From NCBI RefSeq assembly GCF_000526995.1, contig NZ_AZUI01000001.1, forward strand, positions 2,046,001 to 2,110,000: a stretch of DNA of 64,000 nucleotides, written 5' to 3'. The notes beneath the pieces were generated by a model, which was given only the letters and a program-made list of their open reading frames with translations, was not told the DNA's origin and did not search any database. This DNA is from Lacrimispora indolis DSM 755. Its GTDB lineage: Bacteria; Bacillota; Clostridia; Lachnospirales; Lachnospiraceae. The position numbers and the translations under genes were made by a program. Shown here piece after piece: positions 52,349-60,261 of this stretch; positions within the stretch are counted from its first letter, which is position 1, and every line of letters begins with the position of its first letter.

Positions 52349-53494
52349 ATGAGAATATATGTGGTAAAGCGGGGGGACAGTGTGGACACCATTGCCGCTT
52401 CCCAGGGCATTCCGGTAGAAAGCCTGATATTTGATAACCAGATCGGTTATCCGTACCGCCTGGCTGTCGGCCAGGCACTTTACATTCGTGATGAAAGTCC
52501 CTCGGAAGATAGGACGCCTCTTTATGTGTTCGGCTATGCATACCCGATCATCAGTCAGGATAATCTGCAAAATACTCTTCCATATCTGACCGATCTTTAT
52601 GTGTTTTCCTATGGATTTACCATGGAGGGGGATCTGGTGCCGCCCATGAGCCCTGATGACTGGATGATAGAAAGGGCCTGGCAACTTGGAGTGCGCCCGA
52701 TTTTGACACTCACCCCTCTTGGACCTGACGGGCATTTTAACAACAACTTGGTTACTACGGCGGTACATAATATGGAGGTCCAGCAGAGGATGACCTGGAA
52801 CTTAGGCCTTAAGATGCTGGAAAAGGGATTCGCAGGCCTGGATTTTGATTTTGAATATATTATGGCGGATGACCGTATTGGCTATGCGGAATTGGTGAGA
52901 CGGACCACTCAGATCATGAACCAGTTCGGCTATCAGGTCACGGTGGCCCTGGCTCCCAAGACATCGGCTACTCAGAGCGGGCTTTTGTATGAAGGTGTTG
53001 ATTACAGGCTTTTAGGAGAAGCAGCTAACAGGGTTTTGCTTATGACTTATGAGTGGGGGTATACATTCGGCCCGCCAATGGCCGTAGCACCAATCAACAT
53101 GGTCAGAAGAGTGGTGGATTATGCCTTGACAGAGATCCCGAAGGAAAAGATCAGCCTTGGCATCCCCAACTATGGGTATGACTGGCCTCTGCCCTATGAG
53201 AGAGGTGTGACAAGGGCAAGAACCATAAACAATTTGGAAGCGGTCCAGATTGCCATTGATCATGGTGTGGAGATTCAGTTTGATGAGGTCGCTATGTCCC
53301 CATTTTTCCGCTATTGGCAATATGGAGTCCAGCATGAGGTATGGTTTGAGGATGTGAGAAGCTATAAGGCCAAGTTTGACTTAATCAAGGAATACGGCCT
53401 GACCGGGGCAGGGTACTGGCAGATCATGCAATTTTTCCGGGCAAACTGGCTGCTATTGGAGCAAATGTTTGATATTATAAAGTTTGTAAACTGA
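52349..53494 (+). CDS. LysM-GH18 glycoside hydrolase (spore cortex SleL/YaaH-like)
   Basis: A 381-aa protein without a signal peptide. One LysM peptidoglycan-binding module (about 2-47, IYVVKRGDSVDTIAASQGIP) is followed by a GH18 barrel (about 55-375). The catalytic D-x-D-x-E motif is FAGLDFDFEYI near residue 170, and SLGIPNYGYDW and GAGYWQ are conserved. This is the layout of Bacillus SleL/YaaH N-acetylglucosaminidases, which depolymerise spore cortex during germination, and absence of a signal peptide is usual for them. It supports a spore-forming host. Confidence 0.88.
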   Translation: MRIYVVKRGDSVDTIAASQGIPVESLIFDNQIGYPYRLAVGQALYIRDESPSEDRTPLYVFGYAYPIISQDNLQNTLPYLTDLYVFSYGFTMEGDLVPPMSPDDWMIERAWQLGVRPILTLTPLGPDGHFNNNLVTTAVHNMEVQQRMTWNLGLKMLEKGFAGLDFDFEYIMADDRIGYAELVRRTTQIMNQFGYQVTVALAPKTSATQSGLLYEGVDYRLLGEAANRVLLMTYEWGYTFGPPMAVAPINMVRRVVDYALTEIPKEKISLGIPNYGYDWPLPYERGVTRARTINNLEAVQIAIDHGVEIQFDEVAMSPFFRYWQYGVQHEVWFEDVRSYKAKFDLIKEYGLTGAGYWQIMQFFRANWLLLEQMFDIIKFVN

Positions 53495-53546
53495 TTTTTG
53501 TCTGTTTTCAGAAAAAGTCCGTTGCACTTTTGCTATTGCCGATACA

Positions 53547-53585
53547 TACCCATGAAACCCTTTGTTTATGCGTGTTTCATGGGTA
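53547..53585. repeat. 12-bp inverted repeat at the integrase 3' end
   Basis: TACCCATGAAAC (53547-53558) and GTTTCATGGGTA (53574-53585) surround CCTTTGTTTATGCGT. It overlaps the last codons of the integrase and could serve as its terminator or as part of the attachment region, which is normally next to the integrase. Confidence 0.6.
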
Positions 53586-54699
53586 TTACTTTTCTCTCTG
53601 ACTGCATTTTGACTGCATTGTAATAAGCCTCTAACTTATCAACCTTTACATCTGCGTATCCGAAATGGGTGTAGGTATCTAAAGTGGTTTTGATATCATC
53701 ATGTCCTAAAAGATATTGCGCTTGCTTAATATCTACTCCTGCCTTATATAAATCACTGGCATAAGTATGCCTAAACGTATGCGCGGTAATATCGTCAGGG
53801 AGAGGCTTGTCACTAACCGCCTGGAGCTTATTGATAAATTGCTTCCAGCGCCTAAAAAAATAATTTAACCCGATATAGCTTCCATATTTTGAGGGAAATA
53901 AAATCCCGTCTTTATGGGAAATATAATCTTTCAAAATAGGGTATAGAGGCATTGGTATGGGCACCTGCCGCTTGCCAGCTTTGGTTTTGGGGTAGTCTTG
54001 TAAGCAATCAGTAACGCTCTTACTTGATACAAGGGTCTTGCAGACATTAATCTTTCTCTTCTTCAAGTCTATGTCAGATACATTCAGGGCTAGTGCTTCG
54101 CTTTTTCGCAGTCCGGTGTAGAGCAGGAGATTTGCGAGGCAGTATTCAAATTCGTTTAAGTCTGCTTTTTCAATCAAGTCTCGCTCTTCTTGAGTGAGAG
54201 ATCTTCTTTCTTTTCTGTGATAATTAACTCGTGACATTCCACCTGTAATATCCTTTGCCATAATATCTTTGTGGACTGCGTATTTTATAATTGCCCGGAT
54301 TGTGGATAAACATTTATTGTATCTGTCTACCTTCCCGGATTCAATTAATACTTTACGGAATTCCTCAATGTGACTCTGCTTAAGATTTTTTACTTTAATA
54401 TCTCCAATGTAAGAATTGATAGTTTTCAGCCGGCTTTTGATGACTGTGATTGATTGCTCCTTAACGCTTCCTACTTTTTCATTCGTGAGCCACAGGTCAG
54501 ATAATTCACGAAAGGTCATGTTCTCCTCTTGCAAGATAATCCCTTTGTCCTTAAGACTCATAAAATCCCTATAATTCTTGTCCAGTTCTTTTTGTGTTTT
54601 TCCATATATGGTTTTTCGGATTGGCTTACCGTTCCTTAGTCCTATGGTCACCTGTTTGGAGTATCGTCCATCCTTTCTTTTCTTCTTTTTCTCAGCCAT
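53566..54699 (-). CDS. int: Prophage tyrosine integrase
   Basis: A 377-aa site-specific recombinase. An AP2-like arm-binding region (about 1-55, basic), a core-binding SAM-like domain (about 62-145) and the catalytic domain (about 165-365) are seen. Catalytic residues lie in LLYTGLRKSEALAL (Arg), TAHTFRHTYASDL (His-x-x-Arg), LLGHDDI (His) and TLDTYTHFG (Tyr). TAGGAGG precedes ATG 54699. It marks the left end of a prophage that extends rightward past the window. A scrap of a close homologue lies at 42.5 kb. Confidence 0.95.
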   Translation of the reverse strand: MAEKKKKRKDGRYSKQVTIGLRNGKPIRKTIYGKTQKELDKNYRDFMSLKDKGIILQEENMTFRELSDLWLTNEKVGSVKEQSITVIKSRLKTINSYIGDIKVKNLKQSHIEEFRKVLIESGKVDRYNKCLSTIRAIIKYAVHKDIMAKDITGGMSRVNYHRKERRSLTQEERDLIEKADLNEFEYCLANLLLYTGLRKSEALALNVSDIDLKKRKINVCKTLVSSKSVTDCLQDYPKTKAGKRQVPIPMPLYPILKDYISHKDGILFPSKYGSYIGLNYFFRRWKQFINKLQAVSDKPLPDDITAHTFRHTYASDLYKAGVDIKQAQYLLGHDDIKTTLDTYTHFGYADVKVDKLEAYYNAVKMQSERKVIPMKHA

Positions 54700-54828
54700 A
54701 ATATCATTCCTCCTAAAAATGGGTAAAATAAATACGCCCTCTTGCCAGAGCGTTCCAGAAATGATATAATTCCATTGATGAGATGGATATATCTTTCCGG
54801 AAGTCCGGTAAGAGAAAATCTATGTAAA

Positions 54829-54862
54829 GCCGTTCAGCATTGCGAGTGCTGGGCGGTTTTTC
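54829..54862 (+). terminator. Terminator-like hairpin between integrase and SHOCT gene
   Basis: GCCGTTCAGCA pairs with TGCTGGGCGGT (two G-U pairs), then TTTTT. The T tract is on the plus strand, while both flanking genes run minus. Confidence 0.5.
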
Positions 54863-54865
54863 GTA

Positions 54866-55588
54866 TTATTGATTAAGCAACTGTTTTTTCTTTGTGTCGA
54901 ATTCTTCTTGAGTGATAGCTCCCATATCTAGAAGCTCCTTTAGTGCCTTAATTCCTTTAAGAGAATCTGATATTTCTTTTGATGAAGAAGAGATTGAAAG
55001 TTCTTTCTCTATTTTAAAACACTGAATTTGAGAATCGGTCTTCGAGTTGCAGGCGATGGTAATTGGAAAGACTGTCCCATCGCTTATTCTTTGTAATTTA
55101 AGTATAGCTGTATTATCTTTTTCAACTTGCTTATGTACTTGTTGTGTAGCAGACTCGTTTGTGGATTGAGTCTTTGCCTTGCTTTTTCCTCCTGCCCCAA
55201 TAGCAGCACCAACAACCGTACCGACACCAGGGAAAAGCACTGTGCCGATAATAGCCCCAGTAGCCATTTTTCCCGATTTTCCTTTTTTGGTTGTTTCACT
55301 GTTTGTAGAGCCTTTTGTGTTCGCTGTCATCACAGAATCATAAGTAGGTCCATTCCAATGGTAATCTACAATCTTATAAATTTCTGAATCGTCATAGTTA
55401 AAGTATGTGGCACCGTCTAACTTCTGGCGAAGTGTGGCGGAGGGACCGAGTCCAAGTTCTTTAAATCCAAAAGACATACTTAAAGGAATACTTCTGTCTT
55501 TTGAGCACTCTGCCTGTTTCAAGGCCTTTGCTTTAGTGTTTTCAATTTCATTTTTGGCCAAACCAACCAGATTGTCCATTATCCCCAT
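54866..55588 (-). CDS. SHOCT-domain protein with glycine-zipper segment
   Basis: A 240-aa prophage protein. The middle has a Gly-rich hydrophobic segment (MATGAIIGTVLFPGVGTVVG, about residues 109-128), likely membrane-inserting. The C-terminal 30 residues form a SHOCT motif (IKALKELLDMGAITQEEFDT). Such proteins are common beside phage immunity genes; the role is unknown. AAAGAGG precedes ATG 55588. It is transcribed with the lysogeny genes. Confidence 0.75.
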   Translation of the reverse strand: MGIMDNLVGLAKNEIENTKAKALKQAECSKDRSIPLSMSFGFKELGLGPSATLRQKLDGATYFNYDDSEIYKIVDYHWNGPTYDSVMTANTKGSTNSETTKKGKSGKMATGAIIGTVLFPGVGTVVGAAIGAGGKSKAKTQSTNESATQQVHKQVEKDNTAILKLQRISDGTVFPITIACNSKTDSQIQCFKIEKELSISSSSKEISDSLKGIKALKELLDMGAITQEEFDTKKKQLLNQ

Positions 55589-55646
55589 ATTTATTACCTC
55601 TTTTCTTTTTTATCTATTTACAATTTTCTATAAAATCACAGCATTT

Positions 55647-56117
55647 TTACTCACTTGACATTTTGCAAATATTAAATGGCTCAAATAATATTATGTATTC
55701 GCCTTTTTGAAAACCAAGGCCATACTTTGAACGATAACAATCTATGGCCTCTTGAAGAAAAGATTCAGTTACATTAAGATGCTCTGCGATTTCATACCGG
55801 TTAGAGCAACCAGCTTCCTTGGCAGAAATTAATTTTTCTATTGTAACCATTTTATTATAGGCCCATAGCCTTGCGGAATTTTCCTGTTTCTGATTGACAG
55901 CACTTTCCATATTTAAAATTATACCAGAAGAAGTATGAAAGTGTCCTAATTCTTCTGCAAGTATACATGCTCTTTCAACACACGTATCAATGTGATTACT
56001 AATTGCTATAGACCCATCGCAGTATAAACCTTTAATATTTTCGCTCTTAAAAGGGACATAATCGATTTGTAAACCGATGTCTGTCGCTTCCTGTTCTTCT
56101 TTTTCTAAGTCATTCAT
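55647..56117 (-). CDS. ImmA/IrrE-type protein of the lysogeny module
   Basis: A 156-aa protein resembling ImmA/IrrE metallopeptidases, which cleave the phage repressor to start induction. The helix ACILAEELGHFHTSSG occupies the place of the HExxH site; the first His is replaced by Glu (EELGH), a variant often seen in clostridial phage versions, so catalytic ability is uncertain. The C-terminal part resembles a winged helix (RYEIAEHLNVTESFLQEAID). It lies 23 bases downstream of the repressor gene in the same transcript. Confidence 0.8.
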   Translation of the reverse strand: MNDLEKEEQEATDIGLQIDYVPFKSENIKGLYCDGSIAISNHIDTCVERACILAEELGHFHTSSGIILNMESAVNQKQENSARLWAYNKMVTIEKLISAKEAGCSNRYEIAEHLNVTESFLQEAIDCYRSKYGLGFQKGEYIILFEPFNICKMSSE

Positions 56118-56140
56118 TACTCTGTAGTCCCCGTGTAATA

Positions 56141-56458
56141 CTATTTTTTACGTCTACTTTTTACAAACGCAACATAATTCATAATTTCTTCCATTTCTTC
56201 CTCTGAAAGTTTTTCTCCTTCAAAATGAGCTGCTAGGGTTTCAATCCGCGAAGTTTCAGGATTAGATTCTTGTCCTGTTAGCAGGAAATCGACAGAAACG
56301 CCCAAAAATTCTGCAATCTTTTGCAATTTGTCTCCGCTCGGCATGTTTTTATTAAATTTATTAATGGAGCTACGAGCAAACCCGAGTTCTTGTTCCAGCC
56401 GATTGACGGAATAACCTTTCAATTTGGCAGTATCACGTATACGTTCATATAATCCCAT
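56141..56458 (-). CDS. Phage repressor, XRE-family (CI-like)
   Basis: A 105-aa DNA-binding protein with an HTH_3 domain (about 5-60: IRDTAKLKGYSVNRLEQELG, RSSINKFNKNMPSGDKLQKI) and a short acidic C-terminal extension. It should hold the lytic promoter at 56494 in check by binding the repeated TTGCG/CGCAA sites between 56466 and 56660. The gene is read leftward from a promoter at 56599-56627, giving a leader of about 130 bases that crosses the lytic promoter. Confidence 0.88.
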   Translation of the reverse strand: MGLYERIRDTAKLKGYSVNRLEQELGFARSSINKFNKNMPSGDKLQKIAEFLGVSVDFLLTGQESNPETSRIETLAAHFEGEKLSEEEMEEIMNYVAFVKSRRKK

Positions 56459-56465
56459 TTTTGTT

Positions 56466-56660
56466 ATACCTCAAAATTTTGCGCAATTAACTATTGACAT
56501 TCGCAAAATTTTATGTATAATAAAATTATGAGTTGCGCAAGATTTTGCGAATGTCATGTTGTAAGCGTATATTCTTAAATTGATTATTGGCACTTCTGAT
56601 TCTAGAATATTTTACGCAAAATGTCAAGCTAAATTCATAAAATATTACGCAACTACAAAA
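56466..56660. promoter_or_regulatory. Prophage switch region: face-to-face promoters and repeated operators
   Basis: Rightward promoter: TTGACA (56494-56499), 16-base spacer, TATAAT (56516-56521). Leftward promoter: TTGACA (56622-56627 on the plus strand as TGTCAA), 17-base spacer, TAGAAT (56599-56604). They point toward each other, so transcripts overlap by about 80 bases. Related operator sites with TTTTGCG or CGCAAAAT cores lie at about 56474-56485, 56501-56512, 56533-56552, 56611-56622 and 56645-56652, overlapping both promoters. Confidence 0.8.
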
Positions 56661-56678
56661 ATTGTAGGAGGTGAAGCT

Positions 56679-56876
56679 TTGCTATATGACAATATTAAGG
56701 CTCTGTGCGATAAACAAAATATCCCTATTTCACAACTAGAAAGACGCCTTGAATTTCCGAGGAGCAGTATTTGTAAATGGGATGAAAATGAACCAAGTGT
56801 ATGGAGGGTGCACAGAGTTGCCAGGCTATTAGGCGTAACCGTAGACAGCTTACTGGAAGACACCCAGGACGCGTAA
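56679..56876 (+). CDS. Cro-like XRE-family regulator
   Basis: A 65-aa helix-turn-helix protein starting at TTG 56679, which has GTAGGAGG 7 bases upstream. The HTH spans IKALCDKQNIPISQLERRLE and FPRSSICKWDENEPSVWRVH. It is closely related in layout to the leftward repressor (both have the F.RSSI recognition helix), so the two probably read the same operators. First gene of the rightward early transcript. Confidence 0.8.
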   Translation: MLYDNIKALCDKQNIPISQLERRLEFPRSSICKWDENEPSVWRVHRVARLLGVTVDSLLEDTQDA

Positions 56877-56944
56877 CAGCGCATCGAAAAAGAGGAGGGC
56901 AAGACTGGACGGTCGGGGCCGTGGACAAGCAGTAGAAAGGGGAG

Positions 56945-57112
56945 GTGAGAGAGATAAAGATAAAGAAAAACAGCCTCGCATTATTATTAACACTCAGCTG
57001 CTTTTTCATTTTGAAAATGATTTTTGGCTTTGATGGTGAGATTCTTTCAAAGTATCAATCGTCTGTACTATTTATGCTTGTCTATTTATCAGTTCATAAG
57101 CTTTTGGATTAA
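56945..57112 (+). CDS. Small membrane protein (55 aa), early prophage region
   Basis: GTG 56945 opens a 55-codon frame with a basic start (REIKIKKNS) and two hydrophobic segments (LALLLTLSCFFILKMIFGF and SVLFMLVYLSVHKLL). The AAAGGGGAG site is very close to the GTG, which weakens the start choice. Its 3' end overlaps the convergent gene by 24 bases. Function unknown. Confidence 0.45.
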   Translation: MREIKIKKNSLALLLTLSCFFILKMIFGFDGEILSKYQSSVLFMLVYLSVHKLLD

Positions 57113-57652
57113 GGCTGATATTAAAACTTTTATTTCTGTTGAATAAAGGCTGATTGCAAGGGATAAAAGCCAGCCGCCAAGGTTTATAACTCTTGAAGCT
57201 ACTGCAGAGGGATTAAATCCTATCAATTCAATTAAATTGCTTGGGAATGAAAAAAGTGTTTTTAATGTCCGTACTGGATTAAAAGAAGATTTAAAGTCTT
57301 GAAGAAGATAGTTTCGTTTCATCAGCAGATAATTGCAAATATTTATAGCAGCTCTATAATTTTCTACATCGGAAGCCCCATATTCAAGTGAATCGCCATA
57401 ATCACCGTAGTATTTTTGTATCGTTGGGAATTTAAGCAGGGTTTCATTAAGACATTGTTGATAATTTTCTTTCTTATCAAATTGAAGGCTTATTCTATCT
57501 ATTCTTGCGGAATTTATGTATCTTAATAGACACTTTAAACATTTTAATATTTCGTTAAGCTTCATAAATGATTTTACAATTTTAACAATGTATGCAGTAA
57601 CAAAAAAAAGCAGTAGGAAAAACTTTAATGAAACATTGATTAGAGGAACCAT
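57089..57652 (-). CDS. Unrecognised membrane protein, minus-strand cargo gene in prophage
   Basis: A 187-aa protein with an N-terminal membrane helix (FFLLLFFVTAYIVKIV), a charged central region (about 35-110) and a hydrophobic C-terminal part (LGGWLLSLAISLYSTEIKVL). AGGAG lies 7 bases before ATG 57652. It runs against the surrounding early genes, has higher AT content and no phage family resemblance, so it looks like a lysogenic cargo ('moron') gene. Superinfection exclusion or another membrane role is possible but only a guess. Confidence 0.65.
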   Translation of the reverse strand: MVPLINVSLKFFLLLFFVTAYIVKIVKSFMKLNEILKCLKCLLRYINSARIDRISLQFDKKENYQQCLNETLLKFPTIQKYYGDYGDSLEYGASDVENYRAAINICNYLLMKRNYLLQDFKSSFNPVRTLKTLFSFPSNLIELIGFNPSAVASRVINLGGWLLSLAISLYSTEIKVLISALIQKLMN

Positions 57653-57734
57653 TTTTTTCTCCTATCATATATATTCCAGATGGCAGTCTGGTACTTACAT
57701 TATAAGGAGAAATGGAAAATTTTACAAGAAAGGA

Positions 57735-57929
57735 ATGGTGATACATATAGAAATTACATATTCATGCAAGTCCTGCCGGTACCGCAACCGCTGTCTGGAA
57801 CGGAGCAGGCGGTATCCATGCAAAGATTATGAGAGGAGGGAAAATAAAGTTGGACAAGCAATTCCTAACAATCAAGGACTGCGTAGAGCGCCACGGCATA
57901 AGTCACAACACAATAGAGTCCCTGTTTAA
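57735..57929 (+). CDS. Small Cys-rich prophage protein
   Basis: A frame starting at ATG 57735 or GTG 57738, just after AAGAAAGGA, encodes IEITYSCKSCRYRNRCLERS followed by RRYPCKDYERR. The C-x2-C...C...C spacing suggests a zinc site. The frame remains open to 57929, overlapping the next gene by 80 bases, so the last 25 residues may be non-homologous. Function unknown. Confidence 0.45.
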   Translation: MVIHIEITYSCKSCRYRNRCLERSRRYPCKDYERRENKVGQAIPNNQGLRRAPRHKSQHNRVPV

Positions 57930-58032
57930 AAGAAAAGGATCTCCAGCAATCCGCGTTGGCCGTAGATGGCAAGTGGATGTAAATAAATGGGATCAGTATC
58001 TGCTAAAATTGGCAGAAGAGAGTAAGGGGTAA
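57850..58032 (+). CDS. Excisionase/MerR-like helix-turn-helix protein
   Basis: A 60-aa protein from TTG 57850, with GAGGAGGG 10 bases upstream. FLTIKDCVERHGISHNTIES and PAIRVGRRWQVDVNKWDQYL are the helix-turn-helix and wing of the excisionase-like HTH_17 family, which bends DNA or recruits integrase. It probably assists excision with the integrase at 53566, though small regulators share this fold. Confidence 0.75.
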   Translation: MDKQFLTIKDCVERHGISHNTIESLFKRKGSPAIRVGRRWQVDVNKWDQYLLKLAEESKG

Positions 58033-58037
58033 ATCTC

Positions 58038-58190
58038 ATGAAAAAGTACTATGACAATTTAGATGATTACACCGATCACAGCAGGCACCCACTAATGGAC
58101 AAAGCCATATGCTACGTCCGGATGACAATCATATTTTTCTGTTGTCTGGCCGTGCTGTTTGCGGTATGTGGCTCGTTGGAAGTGATGTGA
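58038..58190 (+). CDS. Small membrane protein (50 aa)
   Basis: ATG 58038 has AAGGGG 8 bases upstream and follows the previous stop by 5 bases. The product has a polar start (MKKYYDNLDDYTDHSRHPLM) and one membrane helix (MTIIFFCCLAVLFAVCGSL). Unknown function; the position in the tight early gene series supports it. Confidence 0.55.
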   Translation: MKKYYDNLDDYTDHSRHPLMDKAICYVRMTIIFFCCLAVLFAVCGSLEVM

Positions 58191-58208
58191 GAGGAGAGCA
58201 ATTGAAAT

Positions 58209-58493
58209 ATGAAAAAAATTAACAATATTGACTTGACAGTAAGCGCAGGACGGGAACTTGAAAATTACAAGGAATGGATTGATAAGGCAGAGACTATTGA
58301 AAGAGCAAAAGCAGCTGGAAATGCTGCACTTGGTTTTATCAATGGTATGAACATGACAGTCAATGCAATGATCTGTACTGAAAATAATGATTTTACTGGT
58401 GACTTCGGTGAATGGCTGGATGAACAAAAACAGTTAGTCATGATAGCGGTTAGACAAAAATGTTTCATGCTCGTTGATGAAATCGAAATTTAA
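58209..58493 (+). CDS. Prophage hypothetical protein (94 aa)
   Basis: ATG 58209 lies 12 bases after a GAGAGGAG site. The product is acidic and helical (MKKINNIDLTVSAGRELENY..., GDFGEWLDEQKQLVMIAVRQ), without a recognised domain. Part of the closely packed early operon. Confidence 0.65.
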   Translation: MKKINNIDLTVSAGRELENYKEWIDKAETIERAKAAGNAALGFINGMNMTVNAMICTENNDFTGDFGEWLDEQKQLVMIAVRQKCFMLVDEIEI

Positions 58494-58512
58494 TGAGAGG
58501 AGGAGAGGGGTC

Positions 58513-58827
58513 ATGATAAATGAAGATCGTCTGAACTATTACTTAACGGAATTGCAAAACCGGAAAGGATCGCCTTACGGCATGGCTAATGAAGCACTTG
58601 CGGATGAATTATTTCCGTATGTTCAAGCAGAGTTTCCGGAGGCAATCATGGTAAAGCAGGGAATCGGCCAATACATTGTAGTGACTAAGCGGGCCAGAAC
58701 TGCATTGCTCAAACGGTTTCAGGTTTCTAAACTGGAGTACGAAAAAGCAATTTCAGAAATTGATGGAGTCATACAGACTCTAAAAACTGAAACCCCAGGA
58801 GCGGCAACTCCCAGGGAATCAAGGTAA
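58513..58827 (+). CDS. Prophage hypothetical protein (104 aa)
   Basis: ATG 58513 is preferred over an upstream in-frame ATG because AGGAGAGGGG ends 2-8 bases before it. The protein (MINEDRLNYYLTELQNRKGS..., VKQGIGQYIVVTKRARTALL) is helical with a basic centre; no family is recognised. Same operon. Confidence 0.65.
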   Translation: MINEDRLNYYLTELQNRKGSPYGMANEALADELFPYVQAEFPEAIMVKQGIGQYIVVTKRARTALLKRFQVSKLEYEKAISEIDGVIQTLKTETPGAATPRESR

Positions 58828-58879
58828 CACGTAAATATTTCACATCCCTATTATAGGGAATCTATCGGAGGAAATCAAG

Positions 58880-59062
58880 ATGGAAGAAAAAATAATAATG
58901 GTATATGTTCCTTTGAATGAGTACGCAAAAGGACAAGCTGCCATAGCGAGGCTTGAAGCCTTGAAATCTTTTACTATAAAAAGTGATTACAGCATTTCGC
59001 AGGAGGACATTGCCAGTATTTTGGGGTTTGAGCTGCCGGAAAAAAGGGTGGGACATGAATAA
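58880..59062 (+). CDS. Prophage hypothetical protein (60 aa)
   Basis: ATG 58880 follows CGGAGGAAATCAAG. The product starts MEEKIIMVYVPLNEYAKGQA and includes ISQEDIASILGFELPEKR, a possible small helix-turn-helix-like segment. It overlaps the next gene by 8 bases. Confidence 0.6.
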   Translation: MEEKIIMVYVPLNEYAKGQAAIARLEALKSFTIKSDYSISQEDIASILGFELPEKRVGHE

Positions 59063-59204
59063 GTATCGTAAGCTCTGGGTTCTTCTCAGGGAAAAACTGA
59101 CTGATTATGAAAACAATGAGAAGGATCCGGAGGACAAGGAAATCTATCATTTTGTACTAACTGAGATGGCCCAGATGGAGGCTGCAGAGTTTTTGGAGGA
59201 TTAA
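59055..59204 (+). CDS. Prophage hypothetical protein (49 aa)
   Basis: ATG 59055 lies inside the end of the previous gene with GGGTGGGA upstream. The protein is acidic and helical (MNKYRKLWVLLREKLTDYEN..., EMAQMEAAEFLED). Unknown function. Confidence 0.6.
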   Translation: MNKYRKLWVLLREKLTDYENNEKDPEDKEIYHFVLTEMAQMEAAEFLED

Positions 59205-59207
59205 AGT

Positions 59208-59393
59208 ATGGACAGGCATAAATGCGACATGTGCGGCCTGCATCTGGATTCAGATGGAGCAGCGTGTGAGGAATGTATCAATAAATCGAGGATTACTAAG
59301 AAAGTGGCTCGCGGAAGCCAGATAGGAGTGGATTATGAACAATATGGAACTGAAAGTAACAACGGTGAATGCGGAGATCACAGCAAACTTTGA
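59208..59393 (+). CDS. Small zinc-finger-like prophage protein
   Basis: ATG 59208 has GGAGG 8 bases upstream. The first 25 residues contain CDMCGLHLDSDGAACEECI, a C-x2-C...C-x2-C zinc ribbon. The frame overlaps the next gene by 59 bases. Possibly a DNA-associated accessory protein. Confidence 0.6.
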   Translation: MDRHKCDMCGLHLDSDGAACEECINKSRITKKVARGSQIGVDYEQYGTESNNGECGDHSKL

Positions 59394-60249
59394 AGATTTT
59401 GAAAAATGGATAGAAGAACGTACCCATGAGTACGATGGTGTTGTTTTCACAGAGGACCAGAAAGCAGCTGCCAAGAAGTCTGTAGCCGATCTCAGAAAAA
59501 CAAAAAAGTCTGTAGATGACAGCCTTAAAACTACAAAAAAGTTATGGATGGAACCATATGAAAGGTTTGCAGATAAGGTCAAGGCTCTGTCTGCAAAGCT
59601 TGATATCCCTATTGATTACATACTTAGACAAGTTGAGGAGTTTGAAAATAAACGTATTGCAGAGCGTGAGGCCGATATCCAGAGAATCTATAATGAAACT
59701 ATCGGAGACATGATTGAATTCCTTCCGCTGTATAAAATCAAGTCGGATAAGTGGACCAATGCCAGTACAAGCCTTAAGGCTCTGGCAAAGGAAATGACAG
59801 AGATTATTACCAATGCCAGGACAGGAAAAGCGGCTATTGAGGCTATGCAGTCAGAAGCTGTACCAGAAGCGTTGAGAAAGTTTCAGTCCACCCTTAATCT
59901 TGCGGATGCTCTGGGACATATAAACCGGTATGAAATTCAGAAGGCTGAAATTCTCAAAAGGGAGGAGGAGCACCTTAAGAGAGAAGAGGAGCGCAGATAT
60001 CAGGCGGAAATTGAGCGTGTGAAGTCAGAGGAACGTCAGAGGGTTGCCGAAGAGGAGCGGATTCGCAGGGAAACCGAGGAAAACACGAAAGCGAAAATTA
60101 CTTCCGTAGATACAGTTGCCGCGGCCCCTCTGACAGCTCCAGAATCCCGTACAGCAGTTTATACAGTGCTTGGGACGGAGTGTGAGCTGGCAGAGCTTGA
60201 AATGGCCATGAACAGTCTTGGGCTTTACTTTGAAAGAAAGGATGTATAA
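59335..60249 (+). CDS. DUF1351-type phage protein of the recombination module
   Basis: A 304-aa protein matching DUF1351, common in Gram-positive phages next to single-strand annealing recombinases. N-terminal: LKVTTVNAEITANFEDFEKW; central: KKLWMEPYERFADKVKALSA; then a long charged coiled coil (about 195-250, rich in RxxEE), and a C-terminal domain from about 265. GAGTGGATT precedes ATG 59335. The following ERF gene suggests an accessory role in recombination. Confidence 0.82.
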   Translation: MNNMELKVTTVNAEITANFEDFEKWIEERTHEYDGVVFTEDQKAAAKKSVADLRKTKKSVDDSLKTTKKLWMEPYERFADKVKALSAKLDIPIDYILRQVEEFENKRIAEREADIQRIYNETIGDMIEFLPLYKIKSDKWTNASTSLKALAKEMTEIITNARTGKAAIEAMQSEAVPEALRKFQSTLNLADALGHINRYEIQKAEILKREEEHLKREEERRYQAEIERVKSEERQRVAEEERIRRETEENTKAKITSVDTVAAAPLTAPESRTAVYTVLGTECELAELEMAMNSLGLYFERKDV

Positions 60250-60261
60250 GGAGGTGTTTGC

